Source: an uncultured Clostridia bacterium (lineage in GTDB: Bacteria; Bacillota; Clostridia; Oscillospirales; Acutalibacteraceae). From it: a stretch of 64,000 nucleotides of DNA. Below the pieces are notes generated by a model that saw only the letters and a list, made by a program, of their open reading frames with translations, made no database searches and was not told the DNA's origin. Shown here in pieces: positions 25,590-36,653 of this stretch (position 1 is its first letter; each line of letters starts with the position of its first letter). The stretch spans positions 1-64,000 of the forward strand of contig CAMHAH010000004.1 in assembly GCA_946183365.1 (NCBI GenBank). The letters run 5' to 3'. Both the position numbers and the translations under genes were made by a program.

Positions 25590-27914
25590 TCAGATAGTTT
25601 CAACGGTAAGGCTCTCTCCGTCGGATGACAGTGAGATAGCGGAGATACCGCCCTCGCCGTGGATTATCATCTGCTCGGTGATCTTATCCTCTACCTCTCT
25701 GCGGATAAGATTGCGCAGGTCGCGGGCGCCGGACTGACCGTTGCAGGATTTCTCGGCGAGATACCTGCAGGCGTTTTCGTCAAAGCGGAACTCTATGCCC
25801 TTTTCTCTTAGTGTATCAACGTATTCGGAGAGCATGAGATCGGCGATCTTTACAAAATCATCAGAGCTCAAGGTCTTGAACGCGATGACCTCGTCGACAC
25901 GGGCTATGAACTCGGGACGGAGGAATTCTCTTAACGCCTTCATTACCCTCTCTTTCTCAGCGCTCTCCTGGCTTTTTCCGAAGCCGAGAGCGTTCTCTCG
26001 CCTGTCTGAGCCTGCGTTTGAGGTCATTACGATAACGGTGTTAGCGAAATCGACGCTTCTGCCGTGGGCGTCGGTGAGCTTACCTTCATCAAGTATCTGG
26101 AGAAGGATATTCATAACATCCGGGTGAGCCTTCTCTATCTCGTCAAAGAGCAATACCGAATAGGGTCTGCGTCTTACCTTTTCAGTGACCTGACCCGCTT
26201 CATCATAGCCTACATATCCGGGAGGAGAACCGATGATCTTAGAGACGGAGTGCTTCTCCATGAATTCGGACATATCGAGGCGAATGAGGGTCTCGGGAGT
26301 ATCGAAGAGCTCTTGTGACAGGACCTTGACAAGCTCTGTCTTACCTACGCCCGTAGGACCTACAAAGATGAACGAAGCAGGTCTGCGGCGGGGTGAGATC
26401 TGAACTCTGGAGCGCTTGATAGCCTTAGCGAGAGCGTCTACAGCTTCATCCTGACCGATGATCTTTTTCTTGAGCGCGGTTTCGATATCCTTGAGCTTGA
26501 TAAGCTCGTTCTCTCTGACTCTCGACTGAGGTATACCTGTCCACAGCTCAATAACATTGGCGAGGTCTACCTCGGTGACCTCAGCCGTGAGAGTTGCTTC
26601 ATCAAAGCCGTTCAAGTGCTCGTCAACCCTCGCAAGCTCTGACGTAACGGTAGCGAGAGCCTCATAGTCTATGGTCTCTTCGCTTGATATAGCTTCTTTG
26701 GTAGCTTGAAGTGCCTTTTTTTCATCAATGAGATCCTCATAGGTCTCTCGCTCTTTGTTTCTCAGAGAAGCGCAGGCGCAAGCCTCGTCAAGCAGATCGA
26801 TAGCCTTATCGGGCAAGAAGCGGTCGGTGATGTATCTCTCTGAGAACACAGCCGCCTTGCGGACAATATCGTCGCCTACCCTGACATTATGATGGTTCTC
26901 ATAGTATTCTTTTATGCCGAGAAGTATATCAATGGTATCGCCGATACTAGGCTCAGCTACCTTGACAGGCTGAAAACGGCGTTCGAGAGCAGAGTCCTTT
27001 TCGATATACTTGCGATATTCGTTGAAGGTAGTAGCGCCGATGACCTGTATCTCTCCGCGTGAGAGGGCGGGTTTTAAGATATTAGCGGCGTTCATGGTAC
27101 CTTCGCTGTCACCGCCGCCGACAAGGTTATGTACCTCGTCGATAAACAGGATGATATTACCGGCTTCTTTAACTTCTTTTGTAAGTCCTTTGATACGGCT
27201 CTCATACTGACCTCTGAACTGAGTGCCCGCGATAAGAGCGGTGAGGTCGAGAAGCTGTATCTCTTTATCCTTCAATCTGTGTGGGACCTTGCCCTGAGCT
27301 ATACGCAGAGCGAGCCCCTCGGCGATGGCTGTTTTACCGACGCCGGGTTCGCCTATAAGACAGGGATTGTTCTTGGTACGGCGTGAAAGTATCTGGATAA
27401 CACGCTCGATCTCTTTATCTCTGCCGACGACGCGGTCGATATTGCCGCTGCGCGCCTTTTTAGTGAGATCCTCACAGTAAAGACCGATATGCTTGCGGTT
27501 CTTCTGTTTCTTATCCTTATTCTTCTTTCCTGTATCATTTGACGCGTTAGCAGCCTTATTGCCGCCGAACATATTAAAGAAATTAGGGAACGAAGGAGCT
27601 CCGCCGGGGGTAAAACCATCGTCGCCGTCGTTATCGGAAGGCTCGTTTTCTTCAGGCATACTTTGCATAGCCATATTCTGAGCCAGCTCAGACATATCGC
27701 CCATATCTCCCATATTCTGCATGATAGAGTCCATCTGCTCCTGGACCGACTCAAGGTCGTCGGGAGAGATACCCATACGCTTAATGATATCGTCGACCGG
27801 CTTTATGCCGAGATCCTTAGCGCATACAAGACAGTATCCGCGGGGTTCTTTATCATCCTTGTTGCTCGATACAAAAACAACAGCGGGACGTTTCTGACAT
27901 CTTGAACAAATCAT
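25590..27914 (-). CDS. clpE: Clp protease ATPase with N-terminal zinc finger (ClpE-like)
   Basis: An AAA+ unfoldase of 774 residues with two ATPase modules: D1 Walker [14 protein letters not shown] (about residue 190) and D2 Walker [13 protein letters not shown] (about 510). The usual Clp-N repeat domain is replaced by a four-Cys zinc finger (CSRCQKR, CLVCAK) and a Met/Asn/Gly-rich linker, the arrangement of ClpE. The tripeptide LGF in D2 (NALGFGKS) is the expected ClpP-docking loop. ClpP is not in this window. It is the last gene of the ruvC-to-clpE run. Confidence 0.88.
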   Translation of the reverse strand: MICSRCQKRPAVVFVSSNKDDKEPRGYCLVCAKDLGIKPVDDIIKRMGISPDDLESVQEQMDSIMQNMGDMGDMSELAQNMAMQSMPEENEPSDNDGDDGFTPGGAPSFPNFFNMFGGNKAANASNDTGKKNKDKKQKNRKHIGLYCEDLTKKARSGNIDRVVGRDKEIERVIQILSRRTKNNPCLIGEPGVGKTAIAEGLALRIAQGKVPHRLKDKEIQLLDLTALIAGTQFRGQYESRIKGLTKEVKEAGNIILFIDEVHNLVGGGDSEGTMNAANILKPALSRGEIQVIGATTFNEYRKYIEKDSALERRFQPVKVAEPSIGDTIDILLGIKEYYENHHNVRVGDDIVRKAAVFSERYITDRFLPDKAIDLLDEACACASLRNKERETYEDLIDEKKALQATKEAISSEETIDYEALATVTSELARVDEHLNGFDEATLTAEVTEVDLANVIELWTGIPQSRVRENELIKLKDIETALKKKIIGQDEAVDALAKAIKRSRVQISPRRRPASFIFVGPTGVGKTELVKVLSQELFDTPETLIRLDMSEFMEKHSVSKIIGSPPGYVGYDEAGQVTEKVRRRPYSVLLFDEIEKAHPDVMNILLQILDEGKLTDAHGRSVDFANTVIVMTSNAGSDRRENALGFGKSQESAEKERVMKALREFLRPEFIARVDEVIAFKTLSSDDFVKIADLMLSEYVDTLREKGIEFRFDENACRYLAEKSCNGQSGARDLRNLIRREVEDKITEQMIIHGEGGISAISLSSDGESLTVETI

Positions 27915-27957
27915 ATATCTTCCTCCTTTTTATTGGGAATACTTCAATTAATAAAAC

Positions 27958-28581
27958 TTATTTATCTTCGGTAATGGACGCCTGCACTGAAGTAACAGCG
28001 GCGTTCGTCTTGATATCTCTCTGGATCTTTACAAAGATAATTGCGTAATTGACAAGCGAAAAGATCATCATTCCGGCGGTTATACCGAGAACAGCTAAGG
28101 ATAAAGGCTTGTTTACATAGCCGAAAACAGCCATAAGCACGACCATGCCGACCGATACATAAAACATAAATGTACTCAGCTTTCCGTACCATGATGATTT
28201 AGGCGGGATAACGCCCTGATTGATGACTATTGTACCGCCTATGATCATAAGGATATCCTTGAGCACCATTATTATCATGAGCGGCAGAACATACGGCTCT
28301 ATAAGTATAAGGCAAATACCTACAGCGATCAGGGTGAGCTTATCGGCAAGAGGATCAAGAACCTTGCCGAGCTCTGATTCCTGATGGAATTTGCGGGCTA
28401 TATATCCGTCAAGACAATCTGATATTCCCGATATACCTACGGTGATTGCCGCAGGCACATACATACGCAACACAAAAAACGCGACAAACGGCGTAATCAG
28501 AATAATACGAAAAAACGATATAGCGTTCGGGATAGTCATCAGGTCTTTACTGATCACTTCATTTTTGGTTTCATTACTCAT
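27958..28581 (-). CDS. pgsA: CDP-diacylglycerol-glycerol-3-phosphate 3-phosphatidyltransferase
   Basis: Makes phosphatidylglycerophosphate for membrane lipid synthesis. The 207-residue membrane protein has the CDP-alcohol phosphotransferase signature DGYIARKFHQESELGKVLDP, continuing to LADK, which carries the catalytic Asp residues, and about five membrane spans. It lies 43 bp upstream of clpE. A different CDP-alcohol phosphotransferase is possible, but the N-terminus (TIPNAISFFRI) fits PgsA. Confidence 0.9.
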   Translation of the reverse strand: MSNETKNEVISKDLMTIPNAISFFRIILITPFVAFFVLRMYVPAAITVGISGISDCLDGYIARKFHQESELGKVLDPLADKLTLIAVGICLILIEPYVLPLMIIMVLKDILMIIGGTIVINQGVIPPKSSWYGKLSTFMFYVSVGMVVLMAVFGYVNKPLSLAVLGITAGMMIFSLVNYAIIFVKIQRDIKTNAAVTSVQASITEDK

Positions 28582-28612
28582 TTTCCATTCCTCAAATTAA
28601 CATCCTAAATAA

Positions 28613-29311
28613 TTATAAACCGATCCAAGATAGTATCGCTGTGAATATATTACCACTATAAAAGTGATAAAATATGAAAGAATTGTAAATTGTTGACTCG
28701 TTGAATATACCGGAATTCGATTCAAACGTAGGCAGCAGCAGTTTTAAGAGATATCCGAGCAGGCTGACTATCAGGAAAGCGTCAACAAAACCTATGACAC
28801 CGCCGAGTAATCTGTTCAGTCCGTTGATGATAGGCAGTCTGAATACTCTCAATAGCGGCTTAACGATTATAAAGCGGAGCAATAAAAAGATCAGTATAAA
28901 CAGAACTATCGTCAGTATGAACGCAAGCATATTCACCGCCATAGGGCGTATAGCCTGGTTAAGAGCGTTACTGACATTACCTGACGTCGCGTTCACGTTA
29001 TTACTTATGATAGAGGACAGATCTATACCCGAACTCTTCAATATACCTGTGATCCACGAAGGAGCGTTCTCATTGAATTTCGCTACGGCGTCGGTGCCGA
29101 GATTGCTCAGAGCCTTAGTTACAGCGTTGTCTACGGCTCCTCTGAGCATCTTATCATATATCAGAGAAGACAGTATCTTTCCGAGAGAGGTCGCGGCAAG
29201 GTAGGATATTATAGATACTATGATCCCGGCAAGAGACCTCGCGGCGCCTCTGTAAACGTTAACAATGATAAGGACAAGAAATATCAGTACAAGTATTATG
29301 TCATAAATCAT
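28613..29311 (-). CDS. CvpA-family membrane protein
   Basis: A 232-residue protein with four predicted membrane spans and the CvpA fold (start YDIILVLIFLVLIIVNVYRG, and PIINGLNRLLGGVIGFVDAFL late). The family is tied to colicin V production in Escherichia coli and its role in Firmicutes is unclear. The gene ends 31 bp before pgsA and follows the DUF5711 gene by 7 bp. Confidence 0.85.
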   Translation of the reverse strand: MIYDIILVLIFLVLIIVNVYRGAARSLAGIIVSIISYLAATSLGKILSSLIYDKMLRGAVDNAVTKALSNLGTDAVAKFNENAPSWITGILKSSGIDLSSIISNNVNATSGNVSNALNQAIRPMAVNMLAFILTIVLFILIFLLLRFIIVKPLLRVFRLPIINGLNRLLGGVIGFVDAFLIVSLLGYLLKLLLPTFESNSGIFNESTIYNSFIFYHFYSGNIFTAILSWIGL

Positions 29312-29318
29312 ATTTACC

Positions 29319-30707
29319 TCACAGTGAAACGGAATCTATGTAACCTGTACATAATACATATGCGACAGAACCCGTATATAACGCTACGGCGTGAGGATCC
29401 GACCTGAGAGTTTTCTTATTATACTGTTTTCCGTCTTTAGAATACAGCATGATCTCGTCGTTTGTAAGAAGCGCTATCCTGCCCTTATAAACCGACATAT
29501 CTATTACCTTTTCATCAACGGTGAAGGACTTATCCTTATTACCGTTTGATGAGAAAGAAACTATCTCGCAGTTTCTGCCGTCGCCTGAATTAGATATCGA
29601 GACCGTATAGGTATTTGTATCGGTATTGATATCGTACGCGGTCAAAGCCTTGCCCTCGTATTCATAATTGACTACATTGCCGTTGCCGGTATTGATACAA
29701 TACGAAGCCGAGCGTCCTATAGCGCAAGCGAATTTATCGCCGAGATAACTGACGTCATAAATGAGATCGTTTTCAAACTCAGACATATATACAGGAGTAT
29801 CCTTAGTAAAATCAAGCACATACAGCGATGAGATATTCACGCCGTCAAGAGCCGATACGCCGGAAACTACCGCCTGCTTACCGCTTGAATTAAGGCTGAC
29901 TGAGGTAACGTAATAATCAGCAAAAGAATATGCGTATATCTGTTTATTCTCCTCATCATAAACATAGAGCTTAGACAAATAACCGCTGCTCTGAGTTACA
30001 AGAGCATAAACGCCGTTGTCGTTGATATCCGCTACAAGGATATTATCGGGAGCCTCGGCGGTATACTCGACCTGTTTATCAGATAAGATCTGAAAGCCCG
30101 TGCTGCCGAGATTATATACAAGCTCCTTCTTTGAAGAAACGCACAGAACGGGATTGATAAACGCGTGCTGAGCCGAAAATACGGTCTTACCGTAGTTGTT
30201 GAGCTCTTTTGTATGGGTATCCGAGGCAAAGCATATATTCTGACCCTTACGAATAAAGTTACCGGGAGTTATGCTCTCACCCTGGATATCAAGCGGGAAT
30301 TTCTCTTCGCTGTCGCGGTTGAAAACGCCGTAATTAAAGAAATTCGAAATACTTTGCAAAGAGAATTTCTCGGGATTAGCGGCGAAGAATACTACAGCAA
30401 ACAGAACTACAGCTATAATAACGGCGATTATGACACGCTTTTTTGTAATTCCGCGCTTTTTCTTTTTGCGCTCGACCTCACGCGGATCTTCGAGCTCCTC
30501 TTCGGGAGTATCGTCGTAATGCTGAGCGCGCTTTTCAGCCTTGCGCTGTTTCTTGAGCTGTTTCTCAAGCTTCTTGGAGTTCTTCTCCTTCAGCTTTTTA
30601 TCGTATTTAGTTTGCTTGGTTTCTGTTGTTTCAGATTGCTGTTCTTCAGATGAAGGAAAATCTATAATTTCCTTTTCATCAGAAAAGCGTCTGCCTTTTT
30701 TATCCAT
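29319..30707 (-). CDS. DUF5711-like membrane-anchored beta-propeller protein
   Basis: A 462-residue protein with a very charged cytoplasmic N-terminus (about 1-90, Lys/Glu-rich, probably coiled coil), one membrane segment (about 92-112) and a large extracellular part made of repeated short beta blades, which suggests a propeller. It resembles the DUF5711 group of Clostridia. Function unknown. Its place between truA and cvpA indicates a housekeeping envelope role, but nothing more can be said. Confidence 0.75.
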   Translation of the reverse strand: MDKKGRRFSDEKEIIDFPSSEEQQSETTETKQTKYDKKLKEKNSKKLEKQLKKQRKAEKRAQHYDDTPEEELEDPREVERKKKKRGITKKRVIIAVIIAVVLFAVVFFAANPEKFSLQSISNFFNYGVFNRDSEEKFPLDIQGESITPGNFIRKGQNICFASDTHTKELNNYGKTVFSAQHAFINPVLCVSSKKELVYNLGSTGFQILSDKQVEYTAEAPDNILVADINDNGVYALVTQSSGYLSKLYVYDEENKQIYAYSFADYYVTSVSLNSSGKQAVVSGVSALDGVNISSLYVLDFTKDTPVYMSEFENDLIYDVSYLGDKFACAIGRSASYCINTGNGNVVNYEYEGKALTAYDINTDTNTYTVSISNSGDGRNCEIVSFSSNGNKDKSFTVDEKVIDMSVYKGRIALLTNDEIMLYSKDGKQYNKKTLRSDPHAVALYTGSVAYVLCTGYIDSVSL

Positions 30708-30728
30708 ATTTTCACCTGAATAGAGTAA

Positions 30729-31484
30729 TTACTCATTTATGTCAAAATCATAGAAAACCTTATTAAGATACAATCCGCAGGCGGGCGCGGTCGGTCCCGC
30801 CGCCTTTCGGCTCTCGGTTTCGATTATACCCGCGAGAGAACCGTAAGGCTTTCTGCCCTGCCCTATCGCCAGCAAAGTACCGACCATGATGCGAACCATG
30901 TTATAGAGAAAACCGTCAGCCGCTACGGTAAAGGTAACAAGATCGCCGTCGCGCTCTACTCTGAAATACTTTACGGTGCGGGTGAAATCACCCTTTTCTC
31001 TCTTATCAAGAGTGCAGAATGAAGTGAAATCATGTGAGCCTACAAACGCCTGAGCCTCATGGTTAAGCGCCTCTATATCCATATCATAGCGGTAATGGAG
31101 CGCGAGCTCCTGTAGAAACGGATTACGCACACGACTGTTCCAGACCTTATAGACATATTCCTTGCCCCTGCAGGAGTATCTGGCATGAAAGTCATCGGGG
31201 ACATCAATGACAGACGTTACCGCTACGTCGTCAGGCAGATAGCGGTTCATAGCGAGCATAAGATGGTCGTTTGTTATTGGATGCTCTATCTTCATAGATA
31301 CGCAGTACATATTAGCGTGGACGCCGCTGTCGGTGCGTGAGCAGCCCTTGATATCGGGTCGCTCATGAATGATCTGAAACAGAGCCTCCTGAAATACCTC
31401 CTGAACGGTGACGGCGTTATCCTGTATCTGCCAGCCGTGCAAATTTTTACCGCAGTATGAAAGTGTCAATAATAGATTTCTCAT
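30729..31484 (-). CDS. truA: tRNA pseudouridine(38-40) synthase
   Basis: Forms pseudouridine at positions 38-40 of tRNA anticodon arms. The 251-residue protein has the catalytic Asp in the motif GCSRTDSGVHA, an N-terminal LTLSYCGKNLHGWQ and the C-terminal FLYNMVRIMVGTL. It follows ecfT by 10 bp, the usual ecfA-ecfT-truA arrangement of Firmicutes. Confidence 0.96.
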   Translation of the reverse strand: MRNLLLTLSYCGKNLHGWQIQDNAVTVQEVFQEALFQIIHERPDIKGCSRTDSGVHANMYCVSMKIEHPITNDHLMLAMNRYLPDDVAVTSVIDVPDDFHARYSCRGKEYVYKVWNSRVRNPFLQELALHYRYDMDIEALNHEAQAFVGSHDFTSFCTLDKREKGDFTRTVKYFRVERDGDLVTFTVAADGFLYNMVRIMVGTLLAIGQGRKPYGSLAGIIETESRKAAGPTAPACGLYLNKVFYDFDINE

Positions 31485-31494
31485 TTTATATCAA

Positions 31495-32304
31495 TCATAT
31501 CAAGTGTGGGAATAATACATTGAATAATACTACCCCCGCTATAACAAGAAGAGTAACGATCATGCTGAGATAATCGCTCTTTGATAAATGCAGCTGCTTC
31601 ATTCTTGTGCGTCCTTCGCCGCCCTGATAACAGCGGCATTCCATAGCGATAGCGAGCTCATACGCGCGTCTGAACGCAGATACGAACAACGGTATCAAAA
31701 CGGGCACCAGCGCTTTAATACGCTGAATGATACTGCCGCTCTCCATATCGGCTCCTCTCGCCTTTTGAGCAGACATTATCTTGTCTGTCTCTTCAAGAAG
31801 AGTGGGTACAAATCTTAAGGCGATAGTCATCATCATAGCTATCTCATGCACCTTGATATGGAATACCGTAAGAGGCTTCATAAGGCGCTCGAGCGCGTCG
31901 GTAAGGTCTGTAGGTGAAGTAGTGAATGTCAAAGCCGAGCTTAAGAGTATCAGACACACTATACGCACACAGACGAATACTGCGTTATGGATACCTGCCC
32001 ATGTGACCTTGATAAAGCCCCACTGCCAGATGGGCTCGCCCGTGCCGTAGAACAAATTCAACAAAGAAGTTATGATAACTATCACGATTATGACCTTAAG
32101 GCTCTTAAGATACATCCTGACAGGTACTTTACTGAGCAGAACAACGGTAAGGACAAATGCCGCGGCAAAAGCCAGAGAAGCGAAATTGAAGGTGCAGAAT
32201 ATAAGCGCGATATACGCTATCAGGCTCAATATCTTTACACGGGGGTCAAGGCGGTGGATGACTGAGTCCGCGGGAAAATACTGACCGAGTGTTATATCTC
32301 TCAC
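31495..32304 (-). CDS. ecfT: ECF transporter transmembrane protein EcfT
   Basis: The membrane coupling subunit that joins ATPases EcfA1/EcfA2 to interchangeable substrate-binding S components. The 269-residue protein has 5-6 membrane spans and the coupling-helix motif ARGADMESG and the later AMECRCYQG with Arg/Ala-rich patches. It can serve the FolT encoded at 47.9 kb. It overlaps ecfA2 by 4 bp. Confidence 0.95.
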   Translation of the reverse strand: MRDITLGQYFPADSVIHRLDPRVKILSLIAYIALIFCTFNFASLAFAAAFVLTVVLLSKVPVRMYLKSLKVIIVIVIITSLLNLFYGTGEPIWQWGFIKVTWAGIHNAVFVCVRIVCLILLSSALTFTTSPTDLTDALERLMKPLTVFHIKVHEIAMMMTIALRFVPTLLEETDKIMSAQKARGADMESGSIIQRIKALVPVLIPLFVSAFRRAYELAIAMECRCYQGGEGRTRMKQLHLSKSDYLSMIVTLLVIAGVVLFNVLFPHLI

Positions 32305-33164
32305 AGCCGACCCTCCCTCTTAAGATATTCAGTGATATCTTCAACAGCCTGTTCAACGGTGAGAGTACCCTTTTTAAGCGGGATACCCGCGGCTATAAGG
32401 CTGTCAATCACAGAGGTGATCTGAGGGATGCGCAGACCTATGGAATTAAGGCGATCACCCTCTGAAAAGACATTGTGAGTGGTATCATATAATTCGAGAT
32501 GAGAATGGTTCATGACCATTACCTTGTCGCATACAGAGGCTACGTCCTCCATTGAATGAGATACCAAAAGCACGGTATTGCCTCTTTGCTGATGATAACG
32601 GTATATCTGAGAGAGAAGTATATCTCTGCCCAGAGGATCAAGACCGGCGCAGGGCTCGTCAAGGATCAATATATCGGGATCCATAGCTATAACACCGGCG
32701 ATAGCCGCTCTGCGTTTCTCACCGCCCGAGAGGTCAAATGGAGATTTCTCCAAAAACTCAGAGTTGAGGTCAACAAACTTAGCCGCGCTGAGCACACGCT
32801 CATGTATCTCTTTTTCACTAAGTCCCATATTGGTCGGACCGAAAGCTATATCCTTCTCAACGGTTTCCTCAAAAAGCTGATATTCGGGATATTGGAACAC
32901 AAGACCGACTTTAAAACGTATCTTACGTATCTCTTTGGGTTTATCCCAGATGTTTATGCCGTCAAGAGCGATAGTGCCGGATGAAGGCTTCAAAAGTCCG
33001 TTGAGCATCTGTACAAGGGTCGATTTACCGGAGCCTGTATGACCTATGATGCCTATAAAATCACCGCGCTCGACATCAAAGCTGATATTGTCGACCGCCG
33101 TGTGCTCAAACGGGGTACCCTTGGAATATACGCAGCTGAGATTTTTCACACTGAGGATACTCAT
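32301..33164 (-). CDS. ecfA2: ECF transporter ATPase EcfA2
   Basis: ABC ATPase with Walker [11 protein letters not shown], signature [13 protein letters not shown] and Walker [12 protein letters not shown], 287 residues. Pairs with EcfA1 to power vitamin uptake. The start at 33164 is set by AAGGAGGTG and overlaps the ecfA1 stop by 4 bp; the open frame extends 10 codons further upstream inside ecfA1. Confidence 0.95.
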   Translation of the reverse strand: MSILSVKNLSCVYSKGTPFEHTAVDNISFDVERGDFIGIIGHTGSGKSTLVQMLNGLLKPSSGTIALDGINIWDKPKEIRKIRFKVGLVFQYPEYQLFEETVEKDIAFGPTNMGLSEKEIHERVLSAAKFVDLNSEFLEKSPFDLSGGEKRRAAIAGVIAMDPDILILDEPCAGLDPLGRDILLSQIYRYHQQRGNTVLLVSHSMEDVASVCDKVMVMNHSHLELYDTTHNVFSEGDRLNSIGLRIPQITSVIDSLIAAGIPLKKGTLTVEQAVEDITEYLKREGRL

Positions 33165-34006
33165 AGCAGCACCTCCTTGAGCATAGAGGTACATTCAGCC
33201 TCAGACAGAGGCAGGGATTTTATCTCGACGCCGCAGGCGCGGAGCTTATGACACAGCTCTGTGACCTGAGGTACGTCAAGCCTGTGCTTCTTCATCAGCT
33301 CGACCTGAGAGAAAACCTCTCTCGGAGTACCCGAGGTAAGGAGTTTTCCCTTGTCCATAACAAATACTTTATCGGCAAGAACAGCCTCTTCCATATAATG
33401 GGTAATCATAACGATGGTTATACCGTTTTCTTTATTGAGCTTTGTTATGGTGTCCAGAACCTCTTCCCTGCCCTTGGGATCGAGCATGGCGGTAGGCTCG
33501 TCGAGAACGATGCAATCGGGCTTCATGGCGATTATGCCCGCGATAGCCACGCGCTGCTTTTGTCCGCCGCTGAGCTTATAAGGCGCTTTGAGCCTGTGCT
33601 CATACATATCGACAGCCTTTAATGCCTCGTCGACCCTTACTCGTATCTCTTCACTCGGGATACCGAGGTTCTCGGGTCCGAAGGCTACGTCCTCCTCAAC
33701 AATACTCGCGACAAGCTGATTATCGGGATTTTGCAGTACAAGTCCGACCTTGCGACGAATATCATAAACGAGCTTTTCGTCTGAAGTATCCATACCGTCT
33801 ATAAACACCTTGCCTGTATTAGGAACAAGCATTGCGTTCAGATGCTTTGCCAAAGTGCTCTTGCCCGAGCCGTTATGACCGAGAACAGCCGTAAAAGAAC
33901 CCTTGGGGATATCAAAGGAAATGCCGTTTAACACCTGTTTAGGCGGCTTTTCTTCAGACTGAGACTCATATTGAAATGTTACATTTTGTATCGAAATGAA
34001 TTCCAT
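33161..34006 (-). CDS. ecfA1: ECF transporter ATPase EcfA1
   Basis: ABC ATPase of 281 residues with Walker [14 protein letters not shown], signature [13 protein letters not shown] and Walker [12 protein letters not shown]. It forms the heterodimer with EcfA2. It is the first ecf gene, 26 bp downstream of the methyltransferase gene. Confidence 0.95.
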   Translation of the reverse strand: MEFISIQNVTFQYESQSEEKPPKQVLNGISFDIPKGSFTAVLGHNGSGKSTLAKHLNAMLVPNTGKVFIDGMDTSDEKLVYDIRRKVGLVLQNPDNQLVASIVEEDVAFGPENLGIPSEEIRVRVDEALKAVDMYEHRLKAPYKLSGGQKQRVAIAGIIAMKPDCIVLDEPTAMLDPKGREEVLDTITKLNKENGITIVMITHYMEEAVLADKVFVMDKGKLLTSGTPREVFSQVELMKKHRLDVPQVTELCHKLRACGVEIKSLPLSEAECTSMLKEVLL

Positions 34007-34031
34007 ATACTCTCCAAAGTATTAGCGCACA

Positions 34032-34895
34032 TCATCCGCGCCAGATAGCGGTAGAACCGCACGGGAGGGTAAGCCCCGTATCGGTGACCGGCAACCCGAT
34101 CTCATCTGAGCTGACCGAACCGCCGAAGCGGCTCTTGATCACCGTACCCAGTATGTATTCCATGACCGAGGGTGAAAGACCCGTAGTGTAAGAATTAAGT
34201 ATAACAAACGCGGAGTTGTCTGATAAAACGTCAGCGCATAATTCCACAAAAGAATAAAGTTGCTCTTCGAGCTTCCATATCTCTCCCGAAGGTCCTCTGC
34301 CGTATGACGGCGGATCCATGATGATACCGTCATACTTATGACCGCGCCTTATCTCTCGGGCGACGAACTTAGCGCAGTCGTCGACTATCCAGCGGACGGG
34401 ACGGTCGATAACGCCCGATGAAGCGGCGTTTTCTTTAGCCCATGCCACCATGCCCTTTGACGCGTCAACATGGCAAACCTTAGCGCCCGACTTAAGGCAG
34501 GATATAGTCGCGCAGCCGGTATAACCGAATAGATTGAGGACATTTAGCTCTCTGTCGCTGTTCTTGATGATATCAGCGGCAAGATCCCAGTTGACAGCCT
34601 GTTCGGGAAAAATACCGGTATGCTTGAAGCCCATAGGCTTCACGTTGAAAACAAGATCTCTGTATTTTACCTGCCAAGCGTCGGGGATAGGTTTATAGAC
34701 CTGCCACTTGCCTCCGCCTGTATTGGAGCGGTGATATCTGGCGTGAGCCTTTCGCCACAAAGGGTTCTTTCGTTCTGTTTTCCATATGACCTGAGGATCG
34801 GGACGGATGAGGATGATATCACCCCAGCGTTCAAGACGCTCACCGTCTGAGCTGTCTATAAGCTCATAATCCTTCCAAAAATCTGATTTTCGCAT
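34032..34895 (-). CDS. Class I SAM-dependent methyltransferase (RlmK/RlmI-like, PF10672 type)
   Basis: A 287-residue Rossmann methyltransferase with the SAM loop LNLFGYTGCATI, acidic end CHVDASKG and the catalytic motif MDPPSYGRGP, resembling the 23S rRNA cytosine/guanine methyltransferases (PF10672). The N-terminal part (HARYHRSN) may be for RNA binding. The exact target is not determinable. It lies between ecfA1 and ruvB. Confidence 0.82.
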   Translation of the reverse strand: MRKSDFWKDYELIDSSDGERLERWGDIILIRPDPQVIWKTERKNPLWRKAHARYHRSNTGGGKWQVYKPIPDAWQVKYRDLVFNVKPMGFKHTGIFPEQAVNWDLAADIIKNSDRELNVLNLFGYTGCATISCLKSGAKVCHVDASKGMVAWAKENAASSGVIDRPVRWIVDDCAKFVAREIRRGHKYDGIIMDPPSYGRGPSGEIWKLEEQLYSFVELCADVLSDNSAFVILNSYTTGLSPSVMEYILGTVIKSRFGGSVSSDEIGLPVTDTGLTLPCGSTAIWRG

Positions 34896-34947
34896 ATTTC
34901 ACTCTTTTTAACGGATCGATATATTACGCTCCGTTTTGTCATTGATA

Positions 34948-36015
34948 TTAATTGTCAAAAAGACTGCCCTGAGCCGCCGCGGTATTAGCCGGGACTTTGT
35001 AACCTAAGTGCTCATACGCCGCCGCGGTAACGCATCTGCCGCGTGGTGTACGGGACAAAAAGCCTATCTGCATAAGATACGGCTCATACACATCCTCGAT
35101 AGTTACAGCCTCCTCGCCTATCGCCGCAGCTAAGGTCTCAAGACCTACGGGGCCGCCGCGATAATAACGTATCATCGCGTCGAGCATACGCCTGTCGTTC
35201 TGATCAAGCCCCAGCTCGTCTATCTCGAGCCTGTCGAGAGCGGTCTGAGCGACCTCGAGAGTAATAACGCCGTCGGAGATGACCTCTGAGAAGTCGCGAA
35301 CACGTTTAAGCAGACGGTTTGCTATACGGGGCGTACCGCGTGAACGAGAGGCAAGCTCCAGCGCTCCCTCTTCATCTATCTTTATATCGAGTATGCCCGC
35401 GGAGCGTGTGATGATCTTAGCGAGCTCCTCGGGAGTATACATCTCAAGCCTTAATACAACGCCGAAGCGGTCTCTGAGAGGCGCCGTGAGCTGACCCGCT
35501 CTTGTTGTAGCGCCTACGAGAGTGAACTTAGGCAGCGGCAGGTGATATGACGCCGCCATCTGACCCTTACCTGTGATGATATCTATAGCGAAGTCCTCCA
35601 TCGACGGATATAGTATCTCTTCGACCGAGCGTGAAAGTCGGTGTATCTCATCGATAAACAATACATCGCCGGGGTTTAGGTTGGTAAGAAGCGCCGCGAG
35701 ATCGCCGGGTTTCTCGATAGCTGGACCCGAGGTGATGCGGATATTGACGCCCATCTCATTAGCGATGATGCCCGAGAGTGTGGTTTTGCCCAATCCGGGA
35801 GGACCGTAGAGAAGAACATGGTCAAGGGACTCTCCGCGCTTCTTCGCGGCTTCTATAAATATTTTAAGATTTTCTTTCGCCTTATCCTGACCGATATACT
35901 CGTCGAGAGTTTTTGGTCTTAACGGGTTATCGGAGTCTATGGCGTCAGACGGGATCTCAGAGGTATCCATGATCCTGTCTTCAAAATCCATTTCAAAATC
36001 AGTATTGTAATCCAT
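34948..36015 (-). CDS. ruvB: Holliday junction helicase motor RuvB
   Basis: AAA+ motor of branch migration. The 355-residue protein has the Walker [11 protein letters not shown], Walker B IDEIHRLS, sensor [10 protein letters not shown] and a C-terminal winged helix. Encoded with ruvC and ruvA upstream. Confidence 0.97.
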   Translation of the reverse strand: MDYNTDFEMDFEDRIMDTSEIPSDAIDSDNPLRPKTLDEYIGQDKAKENLKIFIEAAKKRGESLDHVLLYGPPGLGKTTLSGIIANEMGVNIRITSGPAIEKPGDLAALLTNLNPGDVLFIDEIHRLSRSVEEILYPSMEDFAIDIITGKGQMAASYHLPLPKFTLVGATTRAGQLTAPLRDRFGVVLRLEMYTPEELAKIITRSAGILDIKIDEEGALELASRSRGTPRIANRLLKRVRDFSEVISDGVITLEVAQTALDRLEIDELGLDQNDRRMLDAMIRYYRGGPVGLETLAAAIGEEAVTIEDVYEPYLMQIGFLSRTPRGRCVTAAAYEHLGYKVPANTAAAQGSLFDN

Positions 36016-36065
36016 AATTACTTCCTTATATTTCGGTGCTTATAATTGGTTTCTGTTATAAATCA

Positions 36066-36653
36066 TCAAGCCATTTGCTTTAAGGTCGCGGCTATCATAG
36101 CCTCAACGCTCATATTCGGGTCAAGTCGTGATAATATCGGCGTGACGTCAGCCGCGGAGTAACCAAGAACAGCCAGAGCCGCTACAGCCTTAGGCACGTT
36201 GCCTGTATCGGCTATCACAGAGCCCTTGCTGACTTCAAAGCCCGTCGTATCAACGCTCTTTATCTTGTCCTTTAACTCGAGTACGATCCTTTGGGCGAGC
36301 TTCGGTCCTACTCCCGAGGCTCTTGTCAGGGTCTTGCTGTCGCCCGCAGATACAGCCATCGCTATCTGCTCAGACGATAACTCAGATAATATAGCCAAAG
36401 CTACCTTGGGACCTACGCCTGTGATGGCTATCAGCATTTTGAAGGTAGATAGCTCAGACTTCGTCGCGAAGCCGAAAAGCTCCATTGCGTCCTCACGGAC
36501 ATTCATGTATGTATAAAGCATGACCTCGCTGTTAAGTTTCAAGGTCTTTTGGGTAGATATAGAGGTCTGGACTCTGTAGCCTACGCCGCCGCACTCAACG
36601 ACCGCAATGCCCGCGTCCATCAATATAAGATTGCCTCTGACAGAATATATCAT
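36066..36653 (-). CDS. ruvA: Holliday junction DNA helicase subunit RuvA
   Basis: A 195-residue junction-binding subunit with an OB fold at the start (GNLILMDAGIAVVECGGVGY), two helix-hairpin-helix motifs (ITGVGPKVALAIL, ASGVGPKLAQRIV) and a C-terminal RuvB-binding domain. Its start overlaps the ruvC stop by one base (TAATG). Confidence 0.96.
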   Translation of the reverse strand: MIYSVRGNLILMDAGIAVVECGGVGYRVQTSISTQKTLKLNSEVMLYTYMNVREDAMELFGFATKSELSTFKMLIAITGVGPKVALAILSELSSEQIAMAVSAGDSKTLTRASGVGPKLAQRIVLELKDKIKSVDTTGFEVSKGSVIADTGNVPKAVAALAVLGYSAADVTPILSRLDPNMSVEAMIAATLKQMA